64,000 nucleotides of DNA from contig NZ_JABWRB020000001.1 of assembly GCF_014268745.2 (NCBI RefSeq), forward strand, positions 992,001-1,056,000, read 5' to 3'. Position numbers and translations under genes: made by a program. The notes beneath the pieces are model-generated. The model made no database searches, was not told the origin of the DNA, and saw only the letters and a program-made list of their open reading frames with translations. Source of the stretch: Pseudomonas zanjanensis. GTDB lineage: Bacteria > Pseudomonadota > Gammaproteobacteria > Pseudomonadales > Pseudomonadaceae. Shown in pieces: positions 38,454 through 46,415 of this stretch. The number at the start of each line of letters is the position of its first letter. Within the stretch, counting starts at the first letter, position 1.

Positions 38454-38685
38454 TCTGACTCCAGCGCCGAGCGCGCATCGCTGCCACTTGCTCATCGGTA
38501 GCAAATTTGCCTTGGTCAGCTTCCTTTACGGCAAGTTCGATCTGTGTGGTCAGCGCTTTTTCGTGTTCGATGTAGTCGCGAAGAACGTCCATCGCCAGGT
38601 AGCTCGCACTTTGGCCGTTGGTCTTGGCCAGATCGGCGAGGGAGTTCGATAGGTCTTCGGGCAGATTCAGGGATATGCCGGACAT
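38443..38685 (-). CDS. ribbon-helix-helix antitoxin (ParD/CopG-like)
   Basis: 80 residues beginning MSGISLNLPEDLSNSLADLA, a ribbon-helix-helix DNA-binding fold (strand, then two helices), with a C-terminal toxin-binding tail (AVKEADQGKFATDEQVAAMRARRW) typical of antitoxins paired with RelE/ParE toxins. It precedes the toxin gene and overlaps it by 11 bases, the standard antitoxin-toxin order. Likely autoregulates the promoter upstream of 38685. Confidence 0.87.
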   Translation of the reverse strand: MSGISLNLPEDLSNSLADLAKTNGQSASYLAMDVLRDYIEHEKALTTQIELAVKEADQGKFATDEQVAAMRARRWSQNAG

Positions 38686-38804
38686 GGCAGCCTCGATGGT
38701 GGACGTTTTCGGGCATCTTACACCGTTGACCGAGCGCTTGAATCAGCAGGCCGTCGCAAGGTGTGTCTCGACGTGAATTGTTCCCCTCGTGCGCTGATCT
38801 GAAA

Positions 38805-38925
38805 AAGCCTCACAGACGCCGCCGTCGAAGGGTACATTTCTGCGGGTGAATCTGGTTTGGGCCAGGCCTGTGCAGTGACTACAAATTGCTCGGCTCTTAC
38901 TCTTATTGCCTTCTTGATAGAAAAT
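38805..38925 (-). pseudogene. remnant of a YgiT-type zinc-ribbon gene
   Basis: On the minus strand this piece reads IFYQEGNKSKSRAICSHC, then TGLAQTRFTRRNVPFDGG, closely matching residues 4-37 of the intact gene at 45113-45370. It has no start codon (a stop precedes it) and the rest is replaced by unrelated sequence. It is a leftover of the duplication around dusA. Confidence 0.7.
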
Positions 38926-38928
38926 TTA

Positions 38929-39576
38929 ATGAATCTGTCCATTTCTTTCGCATGGATGGGCTGCAAACGCCGCCTAGCCGACCGCCTCATTCCGCTTTTT
39001 CCTCCACTCGAGTGCTATGTCGAGGTCTTCGCCGGCGGTGCCGCGCTTTACTTCATTCGACCCCAGGCCTCCCCGGCTGAAGTCCTGAATGACATCAACG
39101 GCGACCTGGTGACGCTCTATCGCGTCGTACAGAACCACCTGGAAGAATTCGTGCGCCAGTTCAAATGGGCGCTCAGCTCCCGCCAGGTGTTCGAGTGGCA
39201 GAAAATGACCCGTCCTGAAACCCTCACCGACATCCAACGCGCCGCTCGGTTCTTCTACCTGCAGCACCATGCCTTCGCCGGCAAGGTCACCGGGCAGACG
39301 TTCGGCACCGCGACCACTGGCCCGGCCATCAACCTGCTGCGGATCGAGGAGAACCTCTCGGCCGCATGGCAGCGACTGTCCGGCACCTACGTCGAAAACC
39401 TCCCCTGGCTCGATTGTGCTGAGCGCTACGACCGCGCTCACACGTTCCACTACATGGACCGAACGAACTGGCAGACCGCTGGTTATGGCGTCGGCTTTCC
39501 GGTCGAAAATTACGAGCGCATGGCTCACTTCATATGCCGCTGCAAGGGCAGAGAGGCCTTGGCAGTAAATCAATGA
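38929..39576 (+). pseudogene. decayed Dam-family DNA adenine methylase
   Basis: 215 residues that resemble phage-type D12-class N6-adenine methylases. The SAM motif region reads WMGCKRRLADRL where the family has GGK, and VEVFAGGAALYF is kept. The catalytic DPPY motif should follow the HTFHY segment, but the sequence is MDRTNWQTAGYG. The end is truncated (CKGREALAVNQ) about 60 residues short of related proteins. With the GxGGK glycine and the whole DPPY lost it should be inactive. The frame is still open, so decay is by substitution and truncation. Start ATG 38929 is the best guess. Confidence 0.78.
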
Positions 39577-39741
39577 ATTACATATTTTTTCTGGTACGTT
39601 AATGCTCTGCACCGCCCTAAGCTGAGCGCAACGTTCCACCCTCGGTTCGGTAAAGAGGGTAGCATCTCATTAGGTTGCACCATACCTTCAACCGAGATGT
39701 TCAACTTCCAAGATTTCTAATGCTATTTACGAGAGAACAAA

Positions 39742-40533
39742 ATGCTTCTGTCAAAAAGCTGCAAAACTGAGCATCACATCAAGCATGGGGCGCTTAAGCT
39801 TGGAACGTTGCATGAATATCGAACCATTGAGAATGCTGCCTTAGTGGATAAAGAAGAAGGCATGTTGCGATTTGAATTTAAAATCCATGGTTCAGTTGCC
39901 CTGCCAATTAAATGGTATAACACCGTTTTCAGTGGGAGCACCATGCTCGGTAATGTGCCAAGTGAGCCGGTTATTGGGAAGTATCATATACACGTCATCG
40001 AGCAAACCGTTGAGATAGTCACTGAGGACACGGTAATAGTTAGTGATGCTCACGTAATGATGTTGCGCGAAGCATATAATCGATTCATCTTCTGTATGTC
40101 AAAGGTACGTAAATTACGTGATTGCGAGGGGATGTTCGCAGGCTGTAATGATTATTGGTATATGAGAGCAGCAGGCGCGCACGAATTTCGATTGCGCTTG
40201 TGTAAATTGCTGCTCTCTCATATTCGTGAGCAGCGTGAATTGGGGAGTTATATCGTTCCGGTTGAAATACCGCTGGAAGAAGTTCGCATAGTTTCTTCGT
40301 ACCAAGAGGTGGAATACGTTAGCCGGGAAATTGATTTGCATGCGGGAGAGGCATATGTCTTAGAACAGTTCCTTAATCGAACGGATAAAATGGAATTTAT
40401 CAAGCCGCTCGATTATAAGCGTGAGCGAGAATTTAGGTTCAGTTTCGTGCTGGAGCGAAATGGGCAAATCATTGAGCCTTTAGTCAAGAGCGTTTTTTTA
40501 GACTCGTCGCAGTTACTCGACCTTGTTTTCTAA
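39742..40533 (+). CDS. unknown island protein (263 aa)
   Basis: I do not recognise a characterised family. The 263-residue protein is soluble, without signal peptide or TM. Its N-terminus HGALKLGTLHEYRTIE...DKEEG and its C-terminal KREREFRFSFVL recall, weakly, the layout of DUF2971-type proteins found in defence islands. Base composition is clearly more AT-rich than the core genome around it, with rare Pseudomonas codons (tta, ata, aga), a sign of transfer. gagag lies 8 bases before ATG 39742. No partner gene is on the same strand, so it looks monocistronic. Confidence 0.7.
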   Translation: MLLSKSCKTEHHIKHGALKLGTLHEYRTIENAALVDKEEGMLRFEFKIHGSVALPIKWYNTVFSGSTMLGNVPSEPVIGKYHIHVIEQTVEIVTEDTVIVSDAHVMMLREAYNRFIFCMSKVRKLRDCEGMFAGCNDYWYMRAAGAHEFRLRLCKLLLSHIREQRELGSYIVPVEIPLEEVRIVSSYQEVEYVSREIDLHAGEAYVLEQFLNRTDKMEFIKPLDYKREREFRFSFVLERNGQIIEPLVKSVFLDSSQLLDLVF

Positions 40534-40680
40534 ACATATCAGATCAACAGTCGCTGGTGAAGGGGAACGCTTCGCCCTGCTAGTGTGTCTGTAATCCACC
40601 TTGGGAGATGCGACGGAAGATGATAAGTCGTAGCTTTACCACTAAGCTGGATCAGTTGTGGGTTGCAGAGTGTGAATAAT

Positions 40681-41047
40681 TTATCCAACTTCAATGTTGA
40701 TGAAAGACTGGATGGGGTGCCAGTCAGGAAGCCAGCTTTCAATTTCTCCGTTTTCTCTTAAGTAATGGTGGCTAGCTCCTGATAGAGTATTCATAGGCAG
40801 GGGGAGAATGGCACGTGGATTATGAAAGACATCGAGCCCCTCGACCCATTGCTCAATAGAATTGCTATTTGATATGTATGAAGAGTAACGCTCTATATTA
40901 AATATATTTCTATATTTTTTATATGCGGTTCCATATCGTAAAATTTTAATTCGATCAGATCCAAATCCTGCCTGAAGACCAATTCTATTGAACTTAGAAA
41001 CGGTGCGCTTGAGTTAAATATTACCGCGCTGATATTCTCAGCGCCCT
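40681..41047 (-). pseudogene. frameshifted C-terminal remainder of the 41048-42022 gene
   Basis: After the stop of the upstream frame (41048-41050), the next frame gives LEGAENISAVIFNSSA, and after a second shift the third frame runs open for about 105 codons, starting TVSKFNRIGLQAGFGSDRIK and ending SFINIEVG at 40681. No start codon exists before an internal Met. Reading aac-(c)ta and gc(a)-acc with one restored base each joins all three parts into one protein of about 450 residues, so two one-base deletions are the simplest explanation. Confidence 0.62.
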
Positions 41048-42022
41048 CTAGTTAAAAAAATTTGATTTAACAATTTTGGTACCCCATTGGTGATTTTCAA
41101 TGCGCTCAACAAAGTTGTCAGGCGTCGGTGTCTCAACGGGACGGACGCCATAAAGATAGGCCGGCAATGCATCCCGAGTAAGTGTCATCGCTGTAGGTGT
41201 ATGAAAATCCTGTATCGCAAGGAGTAGGGATTTTCCCTGCACGTGCTCAAGCTCCCAATAGCGCTTTCGTAACTTTTCAGTTAATGGGCCAGCGAACTTA
41301 ATTGGAAAATAGTCGCGCAGCGCTGCTCTAAATTGATCTTGACTCTCAAATTTAGGAGGTGGAACAATCTCACCTTTCTTGTCTCGTGAGGGGTTTACAG
41401 TCGTAGCTTCGACACAAAAATCACCCGCTAGTCCCGTACAACAAAAGTCAGGGACGGCTTTGGATCTGTCTATAATGTGACCGGCTTCAGAAAATAATGA
41501 AAAGAGATACAGTTCCCATATTCGGGAGTCAAAGCCAGTGGTTTGAAATTGTTCGACAAAGTTCCCGTCAGCATCCTCATACCATCGCATCATGGGCTCT
41601 ATGATGGTCTTGGCCGGGGAATATCCCTCAAGCGTTGTGAGGGAAAGAAAAGACTCGTTAAGAGGCTTTTTGGTTTTCTCTAGAGGTGTAAAAAAATCTA
41701 TAGGCTTTTTATCGTTGTCATCTTGAGCTCGAAGTCGGTCAAGGTCTGGAATGATTTCTAAGATTTTATCTCTAAGAGCTGAACGTGCCATGATTTTTGT
41801 TTTGAAAAAAGCAGTTGAGGAAATCCAGCGATAACGTTGCTTTTCATCGCGAGCTAAAATTATTCCGGTGTATTCTCTGTCTGGTTTATCTCTTATTAGT
41901 GTTGCTAGTATTCGAGAGTTGTCGGCCTCATACCAGTGCAGTTCATCACCTATAAGTATGGTAAGTGGTGTTCTGCAATATGCGGCAAAAGCATTAAAGC
42001 GTTGTTTTGAAATTGGTCGCAT
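41048..42022 (-). CDS. island protein, possible PD-(D/E)xK-like nuclease, truncated by frameshift
   Basis: 324-residue open frame, AT-rich, unknown function. The segment ending VPDFCCTGLAGDFCVEATTV has the spacing of a PD-x(n)-(D/E)-x-T/K nuclease core, but this is only a pattern. Relatives I recall are annotated vaguely (glycosaminoglycan attachment site protein) and are about 100 residues longer. The frame ends right after a run of seven T with SNFFN, and the missing part continues in two other frames downstream (40681-41047), so the gene is probably broken. It follows the membrane-protein gene at 42113 on the same strand, 90 bases away. Confidence 0.65.
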   Translation of the reverse strand: MRPISKQRFNAFAAYCRTPLTILIGDELHWYEADNSRILATLIRDKPDREYTGIILARDEKQRYRWISSTAFFKTKIMARSALRDKILEIIPDLDRLRAQDDNDKKPIDFFTPLEKTKKPLNESFLSLTTLEGYSPAKTIIEPMMRWYEDADGNFVEQFQTTGFDSRIWELYLFSLFSEAGHIIDRSKAVPDFCCTGLAGDFCVEATTVNPSRDKKGEIVPPPKFESQDQFRAALRDYFPIKFAGPLTEKLRKRYWELEHVQGKSLLLAIQDFHTPTAMTLTRDALPAYLYGVRPVETPTPDNFVERIENHQWGTKIVKSNFFN

Positions 42023-42112
42023 AGAGCTTTCTCGAGAATTAATAAATTATAACTTGGGGTGCATTTTTTTGCAAGTCATGATCCATTAGTGCGGTTTGGA
42101 TAAAAAGGTTTA

Positions 42113-42718
42113 TCATCTATTGATAACTGGAATGTGCTTCTTTAGGTTGTCTGATAAGGAGTTGTAGTTGTCAAGGGTCATCAATAGTGTGCAATTTGCT
42201 ATCATGGTATTTGTTATTATTGGGTTGTCGAGAATTGTTACTCCAAAAAGCTTTCCTTCATCCTTAATTATTGCGATTTGAACGTGTGTTAGCTCGCATC
42301 TAATTAATTGTCCACCTTGAATTAAGAGGTTTCCTGGGCCTATAATTTGACAATCGACAAATGATTTTTTTATATGTGGCGTATAGTATGGGTCATAAAA
42401 ATCGTTAATGTTTATTATTTTTTGCTTAAATTCTTTTTCGAGAGGGTTTGTTGTTGTTGCTGCGAGCATTTGTTCGGCTCGACGGTTTTGTATTGCAATT
42501 TTTTGTGATTTGATTATTAAAAAGTAAAAACCTAGCGTCAAATAGGCGCCAATTATAGATAAGGTAAAAACTACTAGGGGGTCGAATGATTTAAATAAGT
42601 CAGAGATTGAAGTGACTTGCGCTGTAATCAGGCCGCCTGCTGACATCCAGAAAACAGGCCAAAATTTGTCAAAAAGCCACTCTGCTGATATTTTTGTTTC
42701 AATTAGCCGTTTAAACAT
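42113..42718 (-). CDS. unknown two-TM membrane protein
   Basis: 201 residues, strongly AT-rich. Two predicted TM helices: about residues 20-38 (FWPVFWMSAGGLITAQV) and 47-69 (LVVFTLSIIGAYLTLGFYFLII). A cytoplasmic C-terminal domain follows with short beta-like repeats (CQIIGPGNLLIQGGQLIRCELT, about five residues apart), reminiscent of a small beta-helix. No family recognised. It lies upstream of and on the same strand as the broken gene at 41048-42022, so the two may have formed one transcript. Codon use points to transfer. Confidence 0.62.
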   Translation of the reverse strand: MFKRLIETKISAEWLFDKFWPVFWMSAGGLITAQVTSISDLFKSFDPLVVFTLSIIGAYLTLGFYFLIIKSQKIAIQNRRAEQMLAATTTNPLEKEFKQKIININDFYDPYYTPHIKKSFVDCQIIGPGNLLIQGGQLIRCELTHVQIAIIKDEGKLFGVTILDNPIITNTMIANCTLLMTLDNYNSLSDNLKKHIPVINR

Positions 42719-43314
42719 TCCGGTTATTCCAATCGGTTGTGGTTGATATTGTTTTTGATGCGGCGAACAAATATACCTCCGTCAATGTAAGGCAAGGCCT
42801 GCCGTGGGCCATCTCAAGCTCCACCGTGCCACTCACATGCCTTGAGAGCACGCTTACATGGGCGGGATACGGCACTTTGTTGGGTGCCAACACAGTTGGG
42901 GAGCGGTAGGGACTGTGTTGGATGGGTCATATTTTAGGCTCAAGTATAGTTCGGAATATGGTTATCACAACAAGGACAAGCTTTGGCAGTGCTTTTCGGA
43001 GTTCGCATATCTAGTTGCCTTGAGATGGCCGCCTAGGTTGAGCGTCAAACGCAGCTTACTCTCCATAGGGGTGTGTTTCTCGACCAGTACCGCATGGCTG
43101 AACGACGCCGAGTTGCAGTTGCTAAATATCTGCTGCGGAAATGACGAGAAAAGTGACGCTAAGCAAGCGGAGCGATGGGGCAGCGATTAATCCACTCAAT
43201 CCGCCATTGGCGTGCTGAGGAGGTGAATCCCTGTCCGTATTAGGAGATAGGGATTCTTACGAGGGTCTTTTTTGCTGATTGATGCCGTTGCCACTTGGCA
43301 AGCCCTATAGAGTT
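42719..43314. other. gene-free island stretch
   Basis: About 600 bases with two short frames (42858-43190 on plus, 42711-42893 on minus), neither with a ribosome site or protein-like composition. Base composition changes from AT-rich to GC-rich near 42780, which may mark an internal junction of the island. Confidence 0.45.
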
Positions 43315-43833
43315 CTAAATTGGGGCAGGGGGCACCAGACGGCAAAAACTTATCCTCTCCTCAGCCAGTGCTTGCGGGACCATAGCCCAGCGGAAAAAAA
43401 GCCGCTCACCGCCAAAGAGACCATCCTTAACAATACCAAGCGTCTGATCGTCAGAAGGGCGTGTTTCAAGGATTTCGCCGGCGATGAAATATACGTGGCC
43501 TTTTTTGACGGTGAGATTGAAACGGTCTCCAATGAAGGAGCCTCCTAACGGGGAAGTGTTAGCCTCAAAAAAGTGAGTGCCCTCAGGCACCTGGAGTTGT
43601 AGATAACCGCCAGAAGGTAACTCTGCCACCTGCTGTTCATCAAGTTTTATATGCAGGGTTATGCGACGAGCAGCGACGTGAAACGGACGAAAAGCGTAGA
43701 TTGTTGCGGTGTCGTTGCTTGCTTCTGCCGGCCCCCTATAATAAGGCTGATGGTCTAATGATGGACCGCTAGAGCAACCTTGCAGTAAGCCTAATAAGCC
43801 TATCAGGCAGCCAGAAAGAAATAAGCGGAACAT
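43315..43833 (-). CDS. DUF2846-family lipoprotein
   Basis: 172-residue lipoprotein from ATG 43833: hydrophobic signal with lipobox LLQGC (Cys20), then SSGPSL. The body has the DUF2846 pattern of short strands (ATIYAFRP, ITLHIKLDEQQVAELPSGGYLQLQVPEGTHFFEA, VYFIAGE). Residue after Cys is Ser, predicting an outer-membrane location. gagagg precedes the start. Function unknown. It lies inside the island, so it is cargo or older accessory DNA. Confidence 0.82.
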   Translation of the reverse strand: MFRLFLSGCLIGLLGLLQGCSSGPSLDHQPYYRGPAEASNDTATIYAFRPFHVAARRITLHIKLDEQQVAELPSGGYLQLQVPEGTHFFEANTSPLGGSFIGDRFNLTVKKGHVYFIAGEILETRPSDDQTLGIVKDGLFGGERLFFRWAMVPQALAEERISFCRLVPPAPI

Positions 43834-44097
43834 CGCAACCCTCTCTTGTCTGTCTTTAACGCAGAGAAATATTAGGTAGTTAGCACAATATCGCATAGAT
43901 GACACCCCCTGTCGGATTATGATCGCGATGGGGCAAAAATGGGGCAAACCGTACGCCAAGCCATGCCATTCAATGTCAATATGCATTTATGCAAGAGGTT
44001 TAAAACGGGTGTTGCAGCCAGGAAACACGAGCCTCTGTCCCAGGCTCTACCACATACCCCAGCACAATCGGCGTATACATTCGACAGAGTGTGGATT

Positions 44098-44631
44098 TCA
44101 TCGAATAGGTGAGTCGGTATCGTTGCCCGGTTGCGCCTGATCAGAGGTGCTGTGGTGGTGAGGATCGCCACCATCGCCGCCGCGACCAAACTCCCATAGC
44201 CATCGGCCATCGGGAAGCTGCTGATTGGGTATTCCATGAGCCTCTAAAGGATTCTTTCCTCCTCTTCCGCCACGGTCGGCTTGGCCTGCCTCTCCACCTT
44301 CACCGCCTATAGCTCGGCCATAACCGCTGACTTCGGCATTCCCCCCAGCTCCGCCAGAGCCGCCACCGGGGACGCCTCCGCCGCCGCCTTTGCCGCCAGT
44401 AGCGAAACCACCCCCGGCTTTCGCATTTCCGCCTGCACCACCTTCGCCGGGTGATGGCAATACCGTTGGTGCGGTGCTATTCGATGCTTTCCTTCGGCAT
44501 ATCTCCATCGCGGCGAACACTATCCCCGAAATAATCGTAAAAGGTTCGTAGTTCCCTGACGGATTGTGAATCCAAAGAGATGCCAATACGAAGGTCACCA
44601 GGAGGCTGAGGATCTCGATTGTTCGGATCAT
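44098..44631 (-). CDS. Gly-rich membrane-anchored protein
   Basis: 177 residues from ATG 44631 (MIRTIEILSLLVTFVLASLW). Two hydrophobic helices (about 5-22 and 34-50) are followed by CRRKAS and a low-complexity tail dominated by Gly with Ala, Asp and Arg (GEGGAGGNAKAGGG, GGKGGGGGVPGGGSGG, GGEGGEAGQADRGG), then a more ordered HGIPNQQLPDGRWLWEFGRG segment and a His/Ser tail. No family recognised. The tail is not a strict Gly-x-y collagen repeat. The ribosome site is weak, so the longer frame to 44724 cannot be excluded. Confidence 0.6.
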   Translation of the reverse strand: MIRTIEILSLLVTFVLASLWIHNPSGNYEPFTIISGIVFAAMEICRRKASNSTAPTVLPSPGEGGAGGNAKAGGGFATGGKGGGGGVPGGGSGGAGGNAEVSGYGRAIGGEGGEAGQADRGGRGGKNPLEAHGIPNQQLPDGRWLWEFGRGGDGGDPHHHSTSDQAQPGNDTDSPIR

Positions 44632-44775
44632 GATTAAGTCCAGCGAGTAAGAGACACCAGATGGTGCTTCAGGCCCTGGGGCATCTGAAGATGCCAAGCT
44701 ATCGCGGACCGGTGGAAGAAACAACAGTGCTCTGACATCAGCTTTTGAAAGCGGTTAGAAAGGTTTAGGGAAAAA

Positions 44776-44880
44776 TTAAGGCATATTCAGCCCGCCATAG
44801 GCCGCAGCGAGTCTAAGATATCGTCCCAAAACGCTTCCTTTCCAGCGCGTCCGATAACGAATATTCGTCCGACATAGCAT
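44776..44880 (-). CDS. possible small ORF upstream of the dusA stub
   Basis: A strong cgaaaggag site stands before two overlapping ATGs. From 44880 a 34-codon frame is open (MLCRTNIRYRTRWKG...NMP). From 44875, at better spacing, the frame is only 20 codons (MSDEYSLSDALERKRF) but would continue acidic and protein-like after one base shift. It may be a small gene or the broken end of one. Low certainty. Confidence 0.3.
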   Translation of the reverse strand: MLCRTNIRYRTRWKGSVLGRYLRLAAAYGGLNMP

Positions 44881-45015
44881 CGACTCCTTTCGAAAAGGAC
44901 AAGCATAGTACCGGTGGTGCCCTTGGTGGTCGGTAATAGTTGCATGCTTAGAAATTGCTACAAAGCAATGTTTTTTTGAAGAATTAGCCAGGCTGGCCGG
45001 GGGGCAGACGAGCGA

Positions 45016-45090
45016 CTACGTCCAATCCATCATGGGGGCGACGGAAAAGCGGTGGGACCGTGAAATAGCTTGTAGGGGTAATGGGATCAT
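45016..45090 (-). pseudogene. dusA 5' stub left by integration
   Basis: 24 codons from ATG 45090 reading MIPLPLQAISRSHRFSVAP then MMDWT and a stop. It matches the DusA N-terminus (PLQTAPLSRRFSVAPMMDWT). Sequence leaves homology at the 26-bp repeat. It is what remains of the original dusA start when an element inserted and supplied a new 5' end. Confidence 0.82.
45020..45045. repeat. att-like direct repeat in dusA, distal copy
   Basis: Identical over 26 bases to 37163-37188, same orientation, 7.9 kb away. The two copies bound the island. Confidence 0.88.
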
Positions 45091-45112
45091 GTGCATCGCT
45101 TGATCCAATCGA

Positions 45113-45370
45113 TCAAGATACGAGCAGGTGTTTTGTTTCGATAGATAAAACTGCAGCCTCTCTAGCTGCTTTGATTGCAGGAATGGACTGCGCGGGTACC
45201 CCCACGACCTGATCACATACGTCACACACTGAAACCAAAACGCCATTTGCCTCACCGAGACCATCGTCGAATGGTACGTTTCTGCGGGTAAATGTCGTCT
45301 GCACCAAGCCTTCGCAGTGACTGCAAATCGCTCGACTCTTATCGCCCTCTTGATAAAACTTCATAGTCAT
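45113..45370 (-). CDS. YgiT-type zinc-ribbon protein
   Basis: 85 residues with two Cys pairs: ICSHCEG (Cys-x2-Cys) near residue 15 and VCDVCDQ near 49, spaced like the N-terminal zinc domain of MqsA/YgiT antitoxins. The helix-turn-helix of MqsA is absent and no MqsR toxin is adjacent, so a stand-alone zinc ribbon is all that can be claimed. ATG 45370 or 45364. A partial copy lies at 38805-38925. It sits just outside the dusA stub, so it may belong to an older layer of insertions. Confidence 0.72.
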   Translation of the reverse strand: MTMKFYQEGDKSRAICSHCEGLVQTTFTRRNVPFDDGLGEANGVLVSVCDVCDQVVGVPAQSIPAIKAAREAAVLSIETKHLLVS

Positions 45371-45600
45371 TAACTCATTGATGAGCGCCGGAACTATAGG
45401 CTTTCTGATAAAACTTCAGCAAGAAATTGGCGCGTAGGAAACTTCCCTAAATTATGTGCGACGTCGATTGCAGAGCTGCTAGAGCTGCAGAGTCTTTGAG
45501 CTCTCAAAACTGAATCGCCTGGTACGCTCCCCGGTAACCTAGGTCGCTTCATCTGATGGGTTTCGCCTCGAAGAAAAACTAAGCAGAGCGATGCCTTGTC

Positions 45601-46323
45601 TCACTCGTTCATGCTCATACTAATGATGGATTCGGTTTGAATATCAACCAGGCTTAATGCGCCATCGGAAAATGAGCAGCCGGTGTCGATATATACGACA
45701 TTACCCAAGCGCATAATACTGGGCACTGTTGAATGTCCAACATAGAGTCGGTCTATTCCCTTGATGGGCGTGTGGTCGTTTTGCTCAATTTTTTCTCTGG
45801 CGTACAGCGCTATCTTCAAGGCTTGCCGCTGATGCTGCTCCCCAGATTTTCCTGTGATTGCATCTTTGGCTTCCTGCCAGCCATCGTTACTTTGGATGAC
45901 GGGGGCTTCGGCATGAACTATTCCAATTGTGTGATCGTTTGAAAGTTCAATTTCAATGATCAATGGAAGTGCTTGCAGGGTTTTTGATAGTTCTTGCTGA
46001 ATGTCGGGTTGTAACTCGTAGAGCCAGGCTCCACCATTTCGGATATGTCCGGGTATGTTTCCGTGACCTGAAATGCAGTCAATAAGCATCTGTTCATGAT
46101 TGCCGCGCACGGCGTGGAACCACGGCTTCTCAAGCCAATTCAATATGTCTATGGAATCGGGGCCTCGGTCGATGAGGTCTCCCACGGAAAAGATGCGATC
46201 CAGCTCAGTGTTGAAGTTTAGTTTGTCTAAGGCTGCTGTTAGAAGTTTGAAATGTCCGTGAACGTCGCCCACCACAAAGTCACGACCTTTTTTGTTGGAT
46301 GGGAAATATCTCGTCCTGTACAT
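45601..46323 (-). CDS. PPP-family serine/threonine protein phosphatase / metallophosphoesterase
   Basis: 240 residues with all three metal-binding motifs of the PPP family: GDVHGH (19-24), GDLIDRG (48-54) and RGNHE (73-77), plus a downstream His in IVHAEAP and in YVGHSTVP. This is the short type seen in phage lambda phosphatase and PrpA/PrpB, acting on phosphoproteins or small phosphodiesters. No kinase is nearby. Monocistronic. AT content is higher than the core genome, in keeping with an accessory location. Confidence 0.88.
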   Translation of the reverse strand: MYRTRYFPSNKKGRDFVVGDVHGHFKLLTAALDKLNFNTELDRIFSVGDLIDRGPDSIDILNWLEKPWFHAVRGNHEQMLIDCISGHGNIPGHIRNGGAWLYELQPDIQQELSKTLQALPLIIEIELSNDHTIGIVHAEAPVIQSNDGWQEAKDAITGKSGEQHQRQALKIALYAREKIEQNDHTPIKGIDRLYVGHSTVPSIMRLGNVVYIDTGCSFSDGALSLVDIQTESIISMSMNE

Positions 46324-46415
46324 TTTCAGTGCTTCAGCAGATGTTGATTGGCGGTGACTTTATCACTTGGCGAAATAAACAGTAAGACGGTGAGTAGAGG
46401 AATAACGTTGTGCGG

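Noticed and set aside
40539..40742. 67-codon minus-strand frame
   Set aside because: It overlaps the end of the frameshifted gene in a different frame; the 40681-41013 frame is the coherent one.
42711..42893. 60-codon minus-strand frame
   Set aside because: Overlaps the start of the 42113 gene and its promoter; no recognised similarity.
42858..43190. 110-codon frame in the island
   Set aside because: Rich in Cys and Trp, no ribosome site, spans a composition change; not convincing as a protein.
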